Assembly (NCBI GenBank): GCA_900551055.1
Contig: URUK01000007.1
Span: forward strand, 52,757-116,756
DNA length: 64,000 bases
Direction: 5' to 3'
Source: an uncultured Prevotella sp.
Lineage (GTDB): Bacteria; Bacteroidota; Bacteroidia; Bacteroidales; Bacteroidaceae
The notes beneath the pieces are model-generated. The model made no database searches. It worked only from the letters and a program-made list of their open reading frames with translations, and was not told where the DNA came from. Positions 42,823 to 52,400 of the stretch are shown here, piece by piece (within the stretch, counting starts at the first letter, position 1; every line of letters begins with the position of its first letter). The translations under genes and the position numbers were made by a program.

Positions 42823-44613
42823 ATGAAAACAACAAAGTTTTTTGCTCTCGCGCTTGCAGCGCTTGCGCTGGGGGCATGTTCAAGCGACGATGTCATTGAA
42901 CAGAAAGAACCTGCCATCACCGGTGGTGAAAAGGGCTATGTAAGCATCTCTGTGAACATGCCTACACAGCCTACCGGGCGTGCATTTGATGAAACGCTTG
43001 ACGACGGCCTGCCTTCAGAGTATAAGGTGAACGACGCTACGTTGCTCCTGTTCAAGGGTGAGACCGAGGACGCCGCTACGTTCGCCTCTGCTTACAATCT
43101 TGACGCCACAGGCTTCGCTATGAACGGCGGCTCTAACGACCAAATCACATCCAACGCTACGCTCGTTCAGGAAGTAACCGTGCCGACGACAACGGACAAA
43201 GACAGTATCTACGCTCTCGTTGTGCTGAACAACAACGGCAAGATTGCAGCTGGTGCTGACGGAACGTTGACCGTCGGTGGTGAGAAATTTACCGGCACTT
43301 TCAAGAATTTTTATGAAACTGTGCTGACACTGTCAAACGGTGCTGACGACATTACCGGCAACGGCATCTTTATGAGCAACGCTCCGCTTTATTCAAAGCC
43401 GAGCGGCGCTTCTGACCCCACAGGCGGTACTGTATCGACCCTTACCGTGATAGATAAGGATAAAATCTATACTACAGAGGCCGAGGCGAGCAGTAACCCT
43501 GCAGCCAACATCTATGTTGAGCGCGCCGTGGCTAAGGTTACTGTAAATGCAAGTGGCGGTGATGGTGAGGGCAACCCAAACATCGCATCGTATGAGGTTG
43601 CAGGCTGGACGTTCAACGTTGCCAACACCAAGACTTATCCCGTGCGCAATGTGGCCAACGGCTCTTCTTGGTGGGCACTTACGGCTACAGGTTTAACAGA
43701 TTATCGCTTCGTAGGCAATGTAGCCGTTGCAACAAACCTTTACCGCACATATTTCGGTGAAGACCCGAACTATAGTACTTATAGCGCTGACGATTTCATT
43801 TCCAAGTCAGGCGAAGACCTTGACAACACGACATTGTTTGGTTTCGGTGCAGACAATCCGGGCTACTGCCTTGAGAACACGTTTGATGTGGCTAACATGA
43901 TAAACAACCGCACAACCCAGGTGGTTGTAAAGGCGAAGCTTATCCTTGGCAGCGGTTTGGCCGAGAACGACGGAAGTTTCTATGTCCTCAACGGCAACAC
44001 CTCTACTGTTTATAAGAAAGACGGCGTTGTGGCTACAGTTCAGGGCAGGATAGCAGACTGGCTGCAAGCCAACTGGAACACATACTTTGATGCTAAGGGA
44101 ACCATTGACGGAGATTTAATCGACGTTGTGCTTTCAAATGCAACGACTGACAAGGGTGGCGTGATAACAATCACTTCCGCTAAGCTTGAGAATGAAGATG
44201 TTGCGAGTCTTGAATTTAAGGACGGCCAGACCCTTGAAGCATTGAATGCAGACATCGCCAAACAGGTTACGGCCCTTAACGAGGATGGCCTTGAGATATC
44301 TTATTACAAGGGCGGATACGCTTATTATCCTATATTGATCAAGCACTTCGGTGACGACCAGACCCCGTGGACTGAAGAAGCGTCCAATACCAGCGGTGCT
44401 TATGCAGGAGATGCTGCTAATGCAAACTGGCTCGGACGTTACGGCGTGCTCCGCAACAACTGGTACGACATAACCGTGACAGGCATCAAGAACATCGGTT
44501 CGCCTTCAGTTCCCGACATCACCGGTGACACTGACGACCCGGAGAGCCGCTACATCGCTGTAAGCATCAACGTCCTTTCTTGGACCAAGCGTACGCAGAG
44601 TGCAGATTTGTAA
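42823..44613 (+). CDS. Mfa1-like major fimbrillin, lipoprotein precursor
   Basis: 596 residues. Lipobox LGAC with Cys19, then SSDD. A likely maturation site is Arg53-Ala54 (PTGRA), comparable to the gingipain site of P. gingivalis Mfa1. Two beta-sandwich domains follow and the C-terminus (YIAVSINVLSWTKRTQ) would act as the donor strand in polymerisation. After transport to the cell surface and cleavage, subunits would polymerise into the shaft. A strong hairpin directly after the stop may keep this message abundant. Same operon as the anchor and accessory subunits. Confidence 0.88.
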   Translation: MKTTKFFALALAALALGACSSDDVIEQKEPAITGGEKGYVSISVNMPTQPTGRAFDETLDDGLPSEYKVNDATLLLFKGETEDAATFASAYNLDATGFAMNGGSNDQITSNATLVQEVTVPTTTDKDSIYALVVLNNNGKIAAGADGTLTVGGEKFTGTFKNFYETVLTLSNGADDITGNGIFMSNAPLYSKPSGASDPTGGTVSTLTVIDKDKIYTTEAEASSNPAANIYVERAVAKVTVNASGGDGEGNPNIASYEVAGWTFNVANTKTYPVRNVANGSSWWALTATGLTDYRFVGNVAVATNLYRTYFGEDPNYSTYSADDFISKSGEDLDNTTLFGFGADNPGYCLENTFDVANMINNRTTQVVVKAKLILGSGLAENDGSFYVLNGNTSTVYKKDGVVATVQGRIADWLQANWNTYFDAKGTIDGDLIDVVLSNATTDKGGVITITSAKLENEDVASLEFKDGQTLEALNADIAKQVTALNEDGLEISYYKGGYAYYPILIKHFGDDQTPWTEEASNTSGAYAGDAANANWLGRYGVLRNNWYDITVTGIKNIGSPSVPDITGDTDDPESRYIAVSINVLSWTKRTQSADL

Positions 44614-44645
44614 AGACAGTTTCAATGTAGATGTAATATCTCGTT

Positions 44646-44675
44646 CCGGTGGCGCCGTTTCGGCGGCGCCATCGG
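44646..44675 (+). other. Strong hairpin between major fimbrillin and anchor genes
   Basis: TGGCGCCG (44650-44657) and CGGCGCCA (44664-44671) pair around TTTCGG, extended by CCG/CGG. There is no T-run, so it is more likely an mRNA stabiliser or attenuator than a full terminator. Rest of the 44614-44978 gap: word tracts only. Confidence 0.75.
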
Positions 44676-44819
44676 GATTAAAAACAACAAAAACAACAAC
44701 AATCGCGGCAGCACATGCCGCAACGCTTCTGGCGACAGCCGCCAGGTTTTGTAGAAAAGTCAAATTAGCCGGCACGGCTTGGATGACACCGGCGCCCTAT
44801 GGGCACCCAACAAATAAGA

Positions 44820-44955
44820 AAATTAAGAGTGAAGAGTGAAGAATTAAGAATTAAGAGCGAAGAGTGAATAGTCCGCATGGCTTTTATCAGCCCTATTACT
44901 CCTATCCATCCCAGCTCTCCTATTTCTCCCAGTACTCCTATCTCTCCCATTATAA
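44820..44955. repeat. AAGAGTGAAG words followed by TCTCCCAGT/TCTCCTATT 9-mers
   Basis: AATTAAGAGTGAAGAGTGAAGAATTAAG 7-mer words, then ATCCCAGCTCTCCTATTTCTCCCAG... in nine-base periods up to about 44951, just before the anchor gene. In frame with that gene, which artificially lengthens its reading frame. Confidence 0.78.
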
Positions 44956-44978
44956 AGAGAAACACTAAAAATATTAGT

Positions 44979-46091
44979 ATGGAATATTCAGCGAAAAAAC
45001 CTTTCAGATGGTTGTGCTGCATGCTGCTCGCAGCCGCCGCGTTCACTTCGTGCGGCATGATGGAGGACGACTTGAAAGACTGTCCCTACGGACTTTATGT
45101 CAGCTTCAAGTATGACTATAACCTTCAGCGCGCCGACATGTTCAACGACCACGTAGGCTCTGTCACCCTCTACATCTTCGACGAGCAGGGAAAGCTCGTG
45201 AAGACGCAGGAAGAGAGCAACGTAGGGGCGGTGGCACCTCTTAAGGACGCAGGCTATGCCATGCATATAACCGACCTCGCACCGGGACGTTACCAGTTTA
45301 TCGCGCTGGCAGGACAGCGCCCATACGCCGACATGCTTGCCGATTCACGCGCACGCTTCGTGCGCAACGACTTGGCCGCAGGCGATGACATGACGGCCGT
45401 CGGCGTACAGCTTGACCGCGTGCAGACAGGCAGCAACATGTATGACATAGTAAACAACGCGCTGCCGCTTGACACCCTTTGGCACGGCATGCTGACGGAG
45501 CCGGTGCAGGTGTACAGCCGCGAGGCCAACCGCGCAGCTTACGCTACGGTTCCGCTCGTGCGCGACACCAAGAGGATTACCGTGAGCCTGCGCGAGATTA
45601 GCGACCCGAGGGAAATGGACATCGCTGATTATGAAATGACGATAACCGACAAGAACTCCACGCTGCTGTGGGACAACTCCGTTGACGAGACTACCGGCAC
45701 TGTGGCTTACAGCCCATACGCAACGTGGAACACCGACGACCTTACTCCGCCTACCGACCAGAACGGCCACGTGCTCGAAGGCGTAGGACATACCGGACAC
45801 GCGGAGTTTATGACTTCGCGCCTGATCAGCCACGACGACCCGGATGACGACGGAGTGCTTGCTATAAGGAACAAGAACAGCAATACGGAGAACATTACGG
45901 TAAACCTGCCCGACATCCTCTCGCGCCTTGCCAACTATGACGAGATGCGCAACTATTCAAAGCAGGAGTTCCTTGACCGCGGCTATGACTACGACCTGGA
46001 GTTTTTCCTACTGAACGGAAAGCTGAAATACATCAACGTCAGCATAAGCGTGCTCGGCTGGACAAAGCGCGTGCAGTTTGAAGAACTGTGA
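44979..46091 (+). CDS. FimB/Mfa2-family fimbrial anchor lipoprotein
   Basis: 370 residues from the ATG at 44979. The frame is open from 44877 but the extra residues come from the nine-base repeat (SPI/TPI periodicity) and precede a clean lipoprotein signal (WLCCMLLAAAAFTSC, Cys25). The mature start DLKDCPYGLYVSFKYDYNLQRADMF is the classic FimB/Mfa2 signature. It would hold the fimbria in the outer membrane and limit its length. Ends in a strand similar to the major subunit (VSISVLGWTKRVQ). Confidence 0.92.
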   Translation: MEYSAKKPFRWLCCMLLAAAAFTSCGMMEDDLKDCPYGLYVSFKYDYNLQRADMFNDHVGSVTLYIFDEQGKLVKTQEESNVGAVAPLKDAGYAMHITDLAPGRYQFIALAGQRPYADMLADSRARFVRNDLAAGDDMTAVGVQLDRVQTGSNMYDIVNNALPLDTLWHGMLTEPVQVYSREANRAAYATVPLVRDTKRITVSLREISDPREMDIADYEMTITDKNSTLLWDNSVDETTGTVAYSPYATWNTDDLTPPTDQNGHVLEGVGHTGHAEFMTSRLISHDDPDDDGVLAIRNKNSNTENITVNLPDILSRLANYDEMRNYSKQEFLDRGYDYDLEFFLLNGKLKYINVSISVLGWTKRVQFEEL

Positions 46092-46155
46092 GTGGAAGGC
46101 GGGAGGTTGAGAATACGAGAAAGTGAGTGGAGAGAAACCTAAACAGTTATTGGCT

Positions 46156-47940
46156 ATGAAATGTGATTTATGTAAATACTGTGGCGCGGCGCTTTATGCG
46201 GCATTGGCGTTGATGGCGGCATCGTGCAGCATGAGCGACGACATCTCTGCCGATTGCGGCCGCACGGACGATGCTAAGCAGGTCTACGTGAAGCTGCGCG
46301 TCTCCGTTCCGTCACAGGCTCCAGTCTCACGTGCCGGCGACCCCACCGGCGGTGAATCAGGCGATGGCGAGGAAACGGGACAGACTTATGAGAACAGCAT
46401 AAACTCTGTACTTGTATTCTTTTACCGCGCTGACGACAACAACATAAACGCTGAAGCCTCAACCCTGATTGACGAGTATGCCCATCTGACGACGGTGACC
46501 GAGGAAAAGGAAAACGGCAGCTGGGTAACAAACCCCGTTCAGGTGTCGTTGGATTTGAACACGCCGTATAATGTGATAGTAGTAGCCAACCCCGGCGACA
46601 TCTCTTGGGCCGGAACCGAAGAGGGGCGGACGCTCGGCGGAGTGCGCGACCATATCTATAAGCAGGCATGGAAAGAAAGCGGTGAAGGTTACACTGACTT
46701 CGTGATGTCGTCAGAAGACGGAACGGAGACAATCACCGTGACCGAAAAGAACACAAGCGAGACCAATCCGGCCACGACCAACGTTGCCGTTGAGCGTCTG
46801 GCGGCACGCGTTGACTATCAGGAAACAGGGACTTATACATGCGAAGACAATATTGGTTCTGTAGAAATCACCGGGGCGGCAATCATCAACCGGCTTACCG
46901 CAGGCACATACCTTATCAAGCGCGTGACGACAGACGGCAACATAACCGATAACGTCACCTATCTTGGCGACGAAGAGCCTGCAGGCGGAGGCGTAGCCAC
47001 CAATTATGTAATAGACCCGTGGATGGCGGTCAAGACTGCGGCTAACGCCATGCTGTCAGATGGCAATACTCCTTTTGAAGTTAATGGAACGAAGGTAAAT
47101 GCCGCAGGGCTGTACAATCAGGAAACTTACTACCCCACAATACCTGACGGCGCAAACCCTGAAGCGTGGGCAGACTATTGCAAGAAGGGCACGCCGATGG
47201 AAGACGCAGGCGCCGGCTGGACGCGCGTTGGCTATACGCTTGAAAACACAACGTTGGCGGAAAATACGTCGACAAACTACAACACGGGCATCGTGTTCAA
47301 GGCGCAGTTCACTCCGGCTGGCGTTGCGGACTATACTCCCGGCAACACGTTCTTCCGTTATGACAACACAATCTATACCACGCTTACCGGCATGATGGCA
47401 AGCCTTAACGGCCAGCAGGACTTCGCCCAATATGTCAGCGACTCAATAAAGAGCTTTAAGTCGTGGAACGACGTTACGGAATTTGCCGACGGACTGACCG
47501 ACCCCACAGGCTATGCCGACTATCTGAAAGGACTTGCCGAGGCAGGTGCGGATACAGGTTTCAGCACCGAGGGCATTTATGATTGGACCGAATACATGCG
47601 TAACGTGCTTGGCGTAGCTGAAAGCAGCGCAGAAAAAGGTCCGCAGATAAACCAAGGCGACATAAACACCCGCGATGTGCTGTTTACCAACAGCAAGGAG
47701 CGGCTGCGCACGTATTATAACGGCCAATGCTACTATATCTGGTGGCTGCGCCACAGCAACAACGGTGACGACACCACCAACGGCATTATGGAGTATGCCG
47801 TGGTGCGCAACAATATATATAAGGTGACCGTAAGCTCTGTCTCGTCAATCGGTGGCGACATACCCGGCGCCGAAGAACTGCGCGCCCATGTATATGTGAA
47901 CGACTGGGTGTCGCTCAAAGAAGAGACATTGCCCATGTAA
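46156..47940 (+). CDS. Accessory fimbrillin (Mfa-like), lipoprotein precursor
   Basis: 594 residues from the ATG at 46156; the alternative GTG at 46123 adds 11 residues before the signal peptide. Lipobox AASC with Cys24; putative cleavage site Arg59-Ala60 (PVSRA). Two beta domains, with a long insertion between 230 and 500. By operon position it corresponds to Mfa3/Mfa4 accessory subunits of the P. gingivalis minor fimbria, which sit between shaft and tip. Assignment to the fimbrillin superfamily is solid; its place in the fibre is inference. Confidence 0.82.
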   Translation: MKCDLCKYCGAALYAALALMAASCSMSDDISADCGRTDDAKQVYVKLRVSVPSQAPVSRAGDPTGGESGDGEETGQTYENSINSVLVFFYRADDNNINAEASTLIDEYAHLTTVTEEKENGSWVTNPVQVSLDLNTPYNVIVVANPGDISWAGTEEGRTLGGVRDHIYKQAWKESGEGYTDFVMSSEDGTETITVTEKNTSETNPATTNVAVERLAARVDYQETGTYTCEDNIGSVEITGAAIINRLTAGTYLIKRVTTDGNITDNVTYLGDEEPAGGGVATNYVIDPWMAVKTAANAMLSDGNTPFEVNGTKVNAAGLYNQETYYPTIPDGANPEAWADYCKKGTPMEDAGAGWTRVGYTLENTTLAENTSTNYNTGIVFKAQFTPAGVADYTPGNTFFRYDNTIYTTLTGMMASLNGQQDFAQYVSDSIKSFKSWNDVTEFADGLTDPTGYADYLKGLAEAGADTGFSTEGIYDWTEYMRNVLGVAESSAEKGPQINQGDINTRDVLFTNSKERLRTYYNGQCYYIWWLRHSNNGDDTTNGIMEYAVVRNNIYKVTVSSVSSIGGDIPGAEELRAHVYVNDWVSLKEETLPM

Positions 47941-47961
47941 TGAAATGTAAAGAGACGGCTT

Positions 47962-49416
47962 ATGAAAACATACGCATTCTTATTAAGATACGCCCTGCTG
48001 GCACTGCCGTTGGCGTGCGCCTCGCTGATGTCGTCGTGCAGCGACGACGATGACGGCGGCACGTATGACAACGGTCCGGTGACGGTGCGCCTGAATGTGT
48101 CAGCCGCGCAGATAGGCGACCTCAACGGCACACGTGCCGAGGGTGACATAGTGCCTGCCGACGAGCACGAATTTATCAATACGCTGAAGGTGTACATCGT
48201 GAACGATGCTAACCAAATAGTGCAAGACTTGTCGCCCGACGACCTAAGCTCGAACATCCTGGCGAAGACAGGCGACCTCGAGGAGTGGCATTCAGACCCG
48301 ATAACCATCGCCCCGGGAACTTACACCGTTTACGCCTTTGCCAACATAGAAAAATACAATGGCGAGACGGATGACACGAAAAACTTGACAGGCGAAGACA
48401 TGCTGGGGCAATGCTTCCCGGATGGCGGAACATTGAATACTGACACCCTTAATGCCTATCGCATTATAAACCCGGCGGAGAACATTGACTTTGACAACGA
48501 AATGTACATCCCGATGAGCGGCGTAAGCGAGAAGTTGACAGTAACAAGCGACATGAACAACGGCAGCGGAGTCGGCTTCACGGTGCACCTCGACCGCCTT
48601 GTAAGCAAAGTGAAAATGACTATAAGCGACTTTCCCGAAACCGTGAACAAGAACACCACATTTACATTCTTCGGCTATTCGCAGAATGTACCGCTGATGG
48701 AAGGCTCGCCTTCAAGCGCTTATTACGGCGACCGCACCGGTGAATTCACAGCTAAGCTAAACGATGTGGAAGATACGGAGGGCGTCAGGCAGTTCTCGTT
48801 TTATGCCAACGAAACACCTGACGGCATCCCGTTTACAGTGACACTCGCTACCGACAACACCACCGGCGTTACCACTTATACAGCCAGCCCCCTTCGCCGC
48901 AAGCTGCCACGCAACACTGTTTATCCCCTAAAGCTTACCTTCCCCGATTATGCTCCTGCAATTGAGTGGCTTTCATGGGTCGCTCCGATAGGCAATTACC
49001 CTGTAGAAGTGGATGTTAAAGAGGATAATTATACTGTGGAAATTGCGGAAGGAGCGCAGTTCGAGTTTACTGTTGCCGACATGGAATCGTCAACTAATAC
49101 GGCGAAAGTGCGAAGTGTGCAATGGACTGTTCCTGATGATTTGGCAGGCAAAATAGCAGTTGAGTCAAATTCAGGTGCTACATTGAGCGCAGCCTTGTCT
49201 GCCGGGGTAGGCGCCGACACAGACTTACCGCTCTCGGTAACGGTGTCATGGTTCGCCACAATTGAGGAAACCAATCTGTTGACGCGCACATATAACGTTA
49301 TCATACATACAATCGACATCACTGATGTAGAGTTCAAGCCGGGCACGAGAGCCGGCGACTCTTACGGAATGCGCCTGTTGGGCGGTGAAGTGCTCAATAT
49401 GTTTAAGACGAAGTAA
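47962..49416 (+). CDS. Second accessory fimbrillin-like lipoprotein
   Basis: 484 residues. Lipobox MSSC with Cys26 followed by a run of Asp; possible cleavage at Arg58-Ala59 (NGTRA). First domain VTVRLNVSAAQI...NTLKVYIVNDANQIV...TYTVYAFANIEKY is a fimbrillin N-terminal domain. The last third is different, with an Ig-like look. Short link (19 bases) to the giant tip gene. Probably an adaptor between the fibre and the adhesin. Confidence 0.8.
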   Translation: MKTYAFLLRYALLALPLACASLMSSCSDDDDGGTYDNGPVTVRLNVSAAQIGDLNGTRAEGDIVPADEHEFINTLKVYIVNDANQIVQDLSPDDLSSNILAKTGDLEEWHSDPITIAPGTYTVYAFANIEKYNGETDDTKNLTGEDMLGQCFPDGGTLNTDTLNAYRIINPAENIDFDNEMYIPMSGVSEKLTVTSDMNNGSGVGFTVHLDRLVSKVKMTISDFPETVNKNTTFTFFGYSQNVPLMEGSPSSAYYGDRTGEFTAKLNDVEDTEGVRQFSFYANETPDGIPFTVTLATDNTTGVTTYTASPLRRKLPRNTVYPLKLTFPDYAPAIEWLSWVAPIGNYPVEVDVKEDNYTVEIAEGAQFEFTVADMESSTNTAKVRSVQWTVPDDLAGKIAVESNSGATLSAALSAGVGADTDLPLSVTVSWFATIEETNLLTRTYNVIIHTIDITDVEFKPGTRAGDSYGMRLLGGEVLNMFKTK

Positions 49417-49435
49417 TAAGGAGGAAAATAGATAT

Positions 49436-52400
49436 ATGAAAACCAATAACTTTTTATATAAAGCCTTATCCGCATTACTCCTGCTCTGCTGCGGCTTGCA
49501 AGCTGCGTGGGGGCAGGCGAAAACGGGTAATTATTATGACAATGAAACAGAAATAAATGTAGGATCATTGAGGACTGTTACTGCAAGAACTGTTAATGGA
49601 AATCGTGATGCTGAAAATTCTTATGAAGGTGGTTATTATGTAAACATAAGAAATATCTTTGACGGAAGTACAGGCACGTGGTGGAAGTCGTCCCGCAATG
49701 GTGATGTAAATATTGATTTTACTTTCCATTCATCACAAAATATAGAAATTATACACATTTATAATGGTGGACAAAACCAAGAAAGACCTAATAATGTCTT
49801 GGTGTATTCATCGACTGACGGTGAGCGTTGGACACTTGTTCAATCTTTCGCTACCAACAGAAATGATCCTGAACTTAGATTATATCTTGACAATACGTTG
49901 ACAACAAGATATTTGCGCTTGCAACTTGACCCTGATAGGGATTATGGCGATGGTTATAGGCTTGCTGTAAATGAAATTCGTTTCTATTATAGTTTTGAGG
50001 TTTCCCGAGCCGTCCAGCATAAAGATGCCAAGTGGTTTGATTTGCAGAGACAACTCGGGTTGCCAAATCAAAGTGTCGGTTCGTTTGATCATGACATAAA
50101 TAAATTCCTACCGGAGTTGTCATTGTCTGTTGATAGCATTCAAGCCGCGCATACTTATATCGACACAATTTACATGCACAAGGGAACGAGCATAACGTTG
50201 GCGTTGCCAACAAAAAGCCAAAGTGGTACAGGTGGTTCTTCGAGTGCGCAGACATATCAGCGTTGGTACAGTTATCGTACTGATGGAACTTTTGAAACAA
50301 ACCATAGTGACGGCGTCTATGACTTGCTAACGCCAAATGGAGCTACAGATGTCAGCCGCTTTACAAACGGTTATGTGGGTCGTCCGTTGGGTGGTATTGC
50401 CCAAGCTATGGATTTTTATTATCCAACGAATGCCGAGTTTGAACAGTGGTTCCCAGGTTCAAGTGTCGATAACGATTGGTTTGTCGTAGCGTGTGACGTG
50501 TCGGGATATACTGACTTCTCAGAACATTTTTCATCAAAAGGAGCTGGAACGGATGAAACTCGTGATGATATTGTTCAAGCGTGTGCAACACAATTCGAAG
50601 AAAACGATTATTATGAGCCGACAATAGCACTGCGTGTAATTTATTATATTGTTGGTGTTGACGACCGTGACAATGATGCAAGCGAAAGCAAAAAAGAAAG
50701 TTGGGAGGGAGGACATGGCCGTCTTCTAAAGGATGATTTTCAAGGCGGAACTACAGGGAAAAAGTATCTTGAGGAATATGACATTACTTTCCCGAATGCG
50801 CATTTGTCAAATTATACTGATGAACTTGTCGCTTTGTCGAAAGATGCACAGAGTTACGCCATTCCTGATATTGATGAAGACAATACAACATTAAATATTT
50901 CTTTGGTAGACAATACTGCCGGTTTACGATTTAGGAAGAGCAATGAAGGGTGGAACGGAAATGTTTATTATACATATGAAAATACTGCGACGTTAAGTGA
51001 TGAAAATAGAATCATTCAATTTACTAAAAATAACGTTGGCCCAAATACGCCATGGGAAGTTGCCGATGGCTCAAAAGCAACAATACTTGTAACAAAAACT
51101 TGTAGTAACGGAAAAACTTACAACATCGCGCGTTTTAACCTTACGTTTGTGGCGGATGCCATTCCGTTGACGCAGACACAGGTGTCGCGACTTGGTACTG
51201 CAGGAGGAAGTGAAACATGGCGGAATTACAGTTACCGTTCTCCTGACTGGATGGATAACAATCTGCAAAAACTGACGGAACAGACATTCGACTTTGACCC
51301 TGATGTCGCTTCCGGATATGGACAGAATGATTATTTCCATTTCCCATTGGCATGGGACAATAGTAGCTACGCTTTCTTTGATGGCTCTCCGTGGCTTGAT
51401 TTTGCAAGCAGTGCCAATTATGATAATCCTAACAGATGGTATCCTGAATTCGGCTATTATGCGATTACTAACGATTATATCGGTTGGGGCGACCAAAAAG
51501 GCAACAATACACGCCCGTCTAAAGATGCTGATGGAAACGAGCTGGCAAAAGGTCCAAGTACCTATCATATATATGTAGACGCATCTGACCGTCCCGGAAT
51601 ATTGGCGCGCCTGCCGTTTGAAGAGCGGTTGTGTGAAGGTTCAGAGCTTTATGTTACCGCGTGGATGAAATCCGGAGGTTCAAAAGATAATGCAGATGCA
51701 GCGGTGCTTTTCACTGTATTTGGAGTTGACAGTGAAGGCAAGGAAACACCTATTTATCGCCATTCGAGCAGCCAGATACGTACAACAACATGGCTTAAAG
51801 CAGGTGACCCCGGTACAGGCAGTGAAAAGAATGACTGGTATCAGCTTTATTTCTCGTTCATCAACGAAAATGAAGGTGCGGCCGATTATGTTTCCTATGT
51901 GTTGCAGATAGAAAACAACAGTGCGTCAACAACGGGCGGCGACTATTACCTTGACGACATCAAGGTTTATCTTATGCAGCCAACCGCTGCGGTAACGCAG
52001 AAGGAATACACCTGTACAAACGAGCGCACCCACATGAACATAGAGATGGACTGGGAGCGACTTACGTCACGTCTTGGCGTAGAGGGCAGCGACAGCTTGA
52101 AAGGAATAGACTTCTGTTTCATCGACGAGACGATTTATAACACAACGTACAATGAAATCATAGCCGCTAATGGCGGTGACGACGCAGACGCCGATGCCGT
52201 TTTGGCCGCAAAGGAAGCAGCGGTGGAAGCCGCGCTTGTCAACGTTGGAGACGGTGAGACTATCGACACGAAGATTTTGACATTGTACTTCAGAAAAGAT
52301 TTTGATAAGAACTTTTTGTATGGTGACACAATAGATGGCGGTGACGGTAAATTTGCATACGAGCATTATGATGCGGAAAATAAAAGAGCCTATTTCTATC

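Noticed and set aside
44877..44978. Longer start for the anchor gene
   Set aside because: The added residues come from nine-base intergenic repeats and stand before a complete lipoprotein signal.
49385..49435. Longer start for the giant adhesin
   Set aside because: It would overlap the previous gene and bury the signal peptide; the ATG at 49436 has a clear AAGGAGG.
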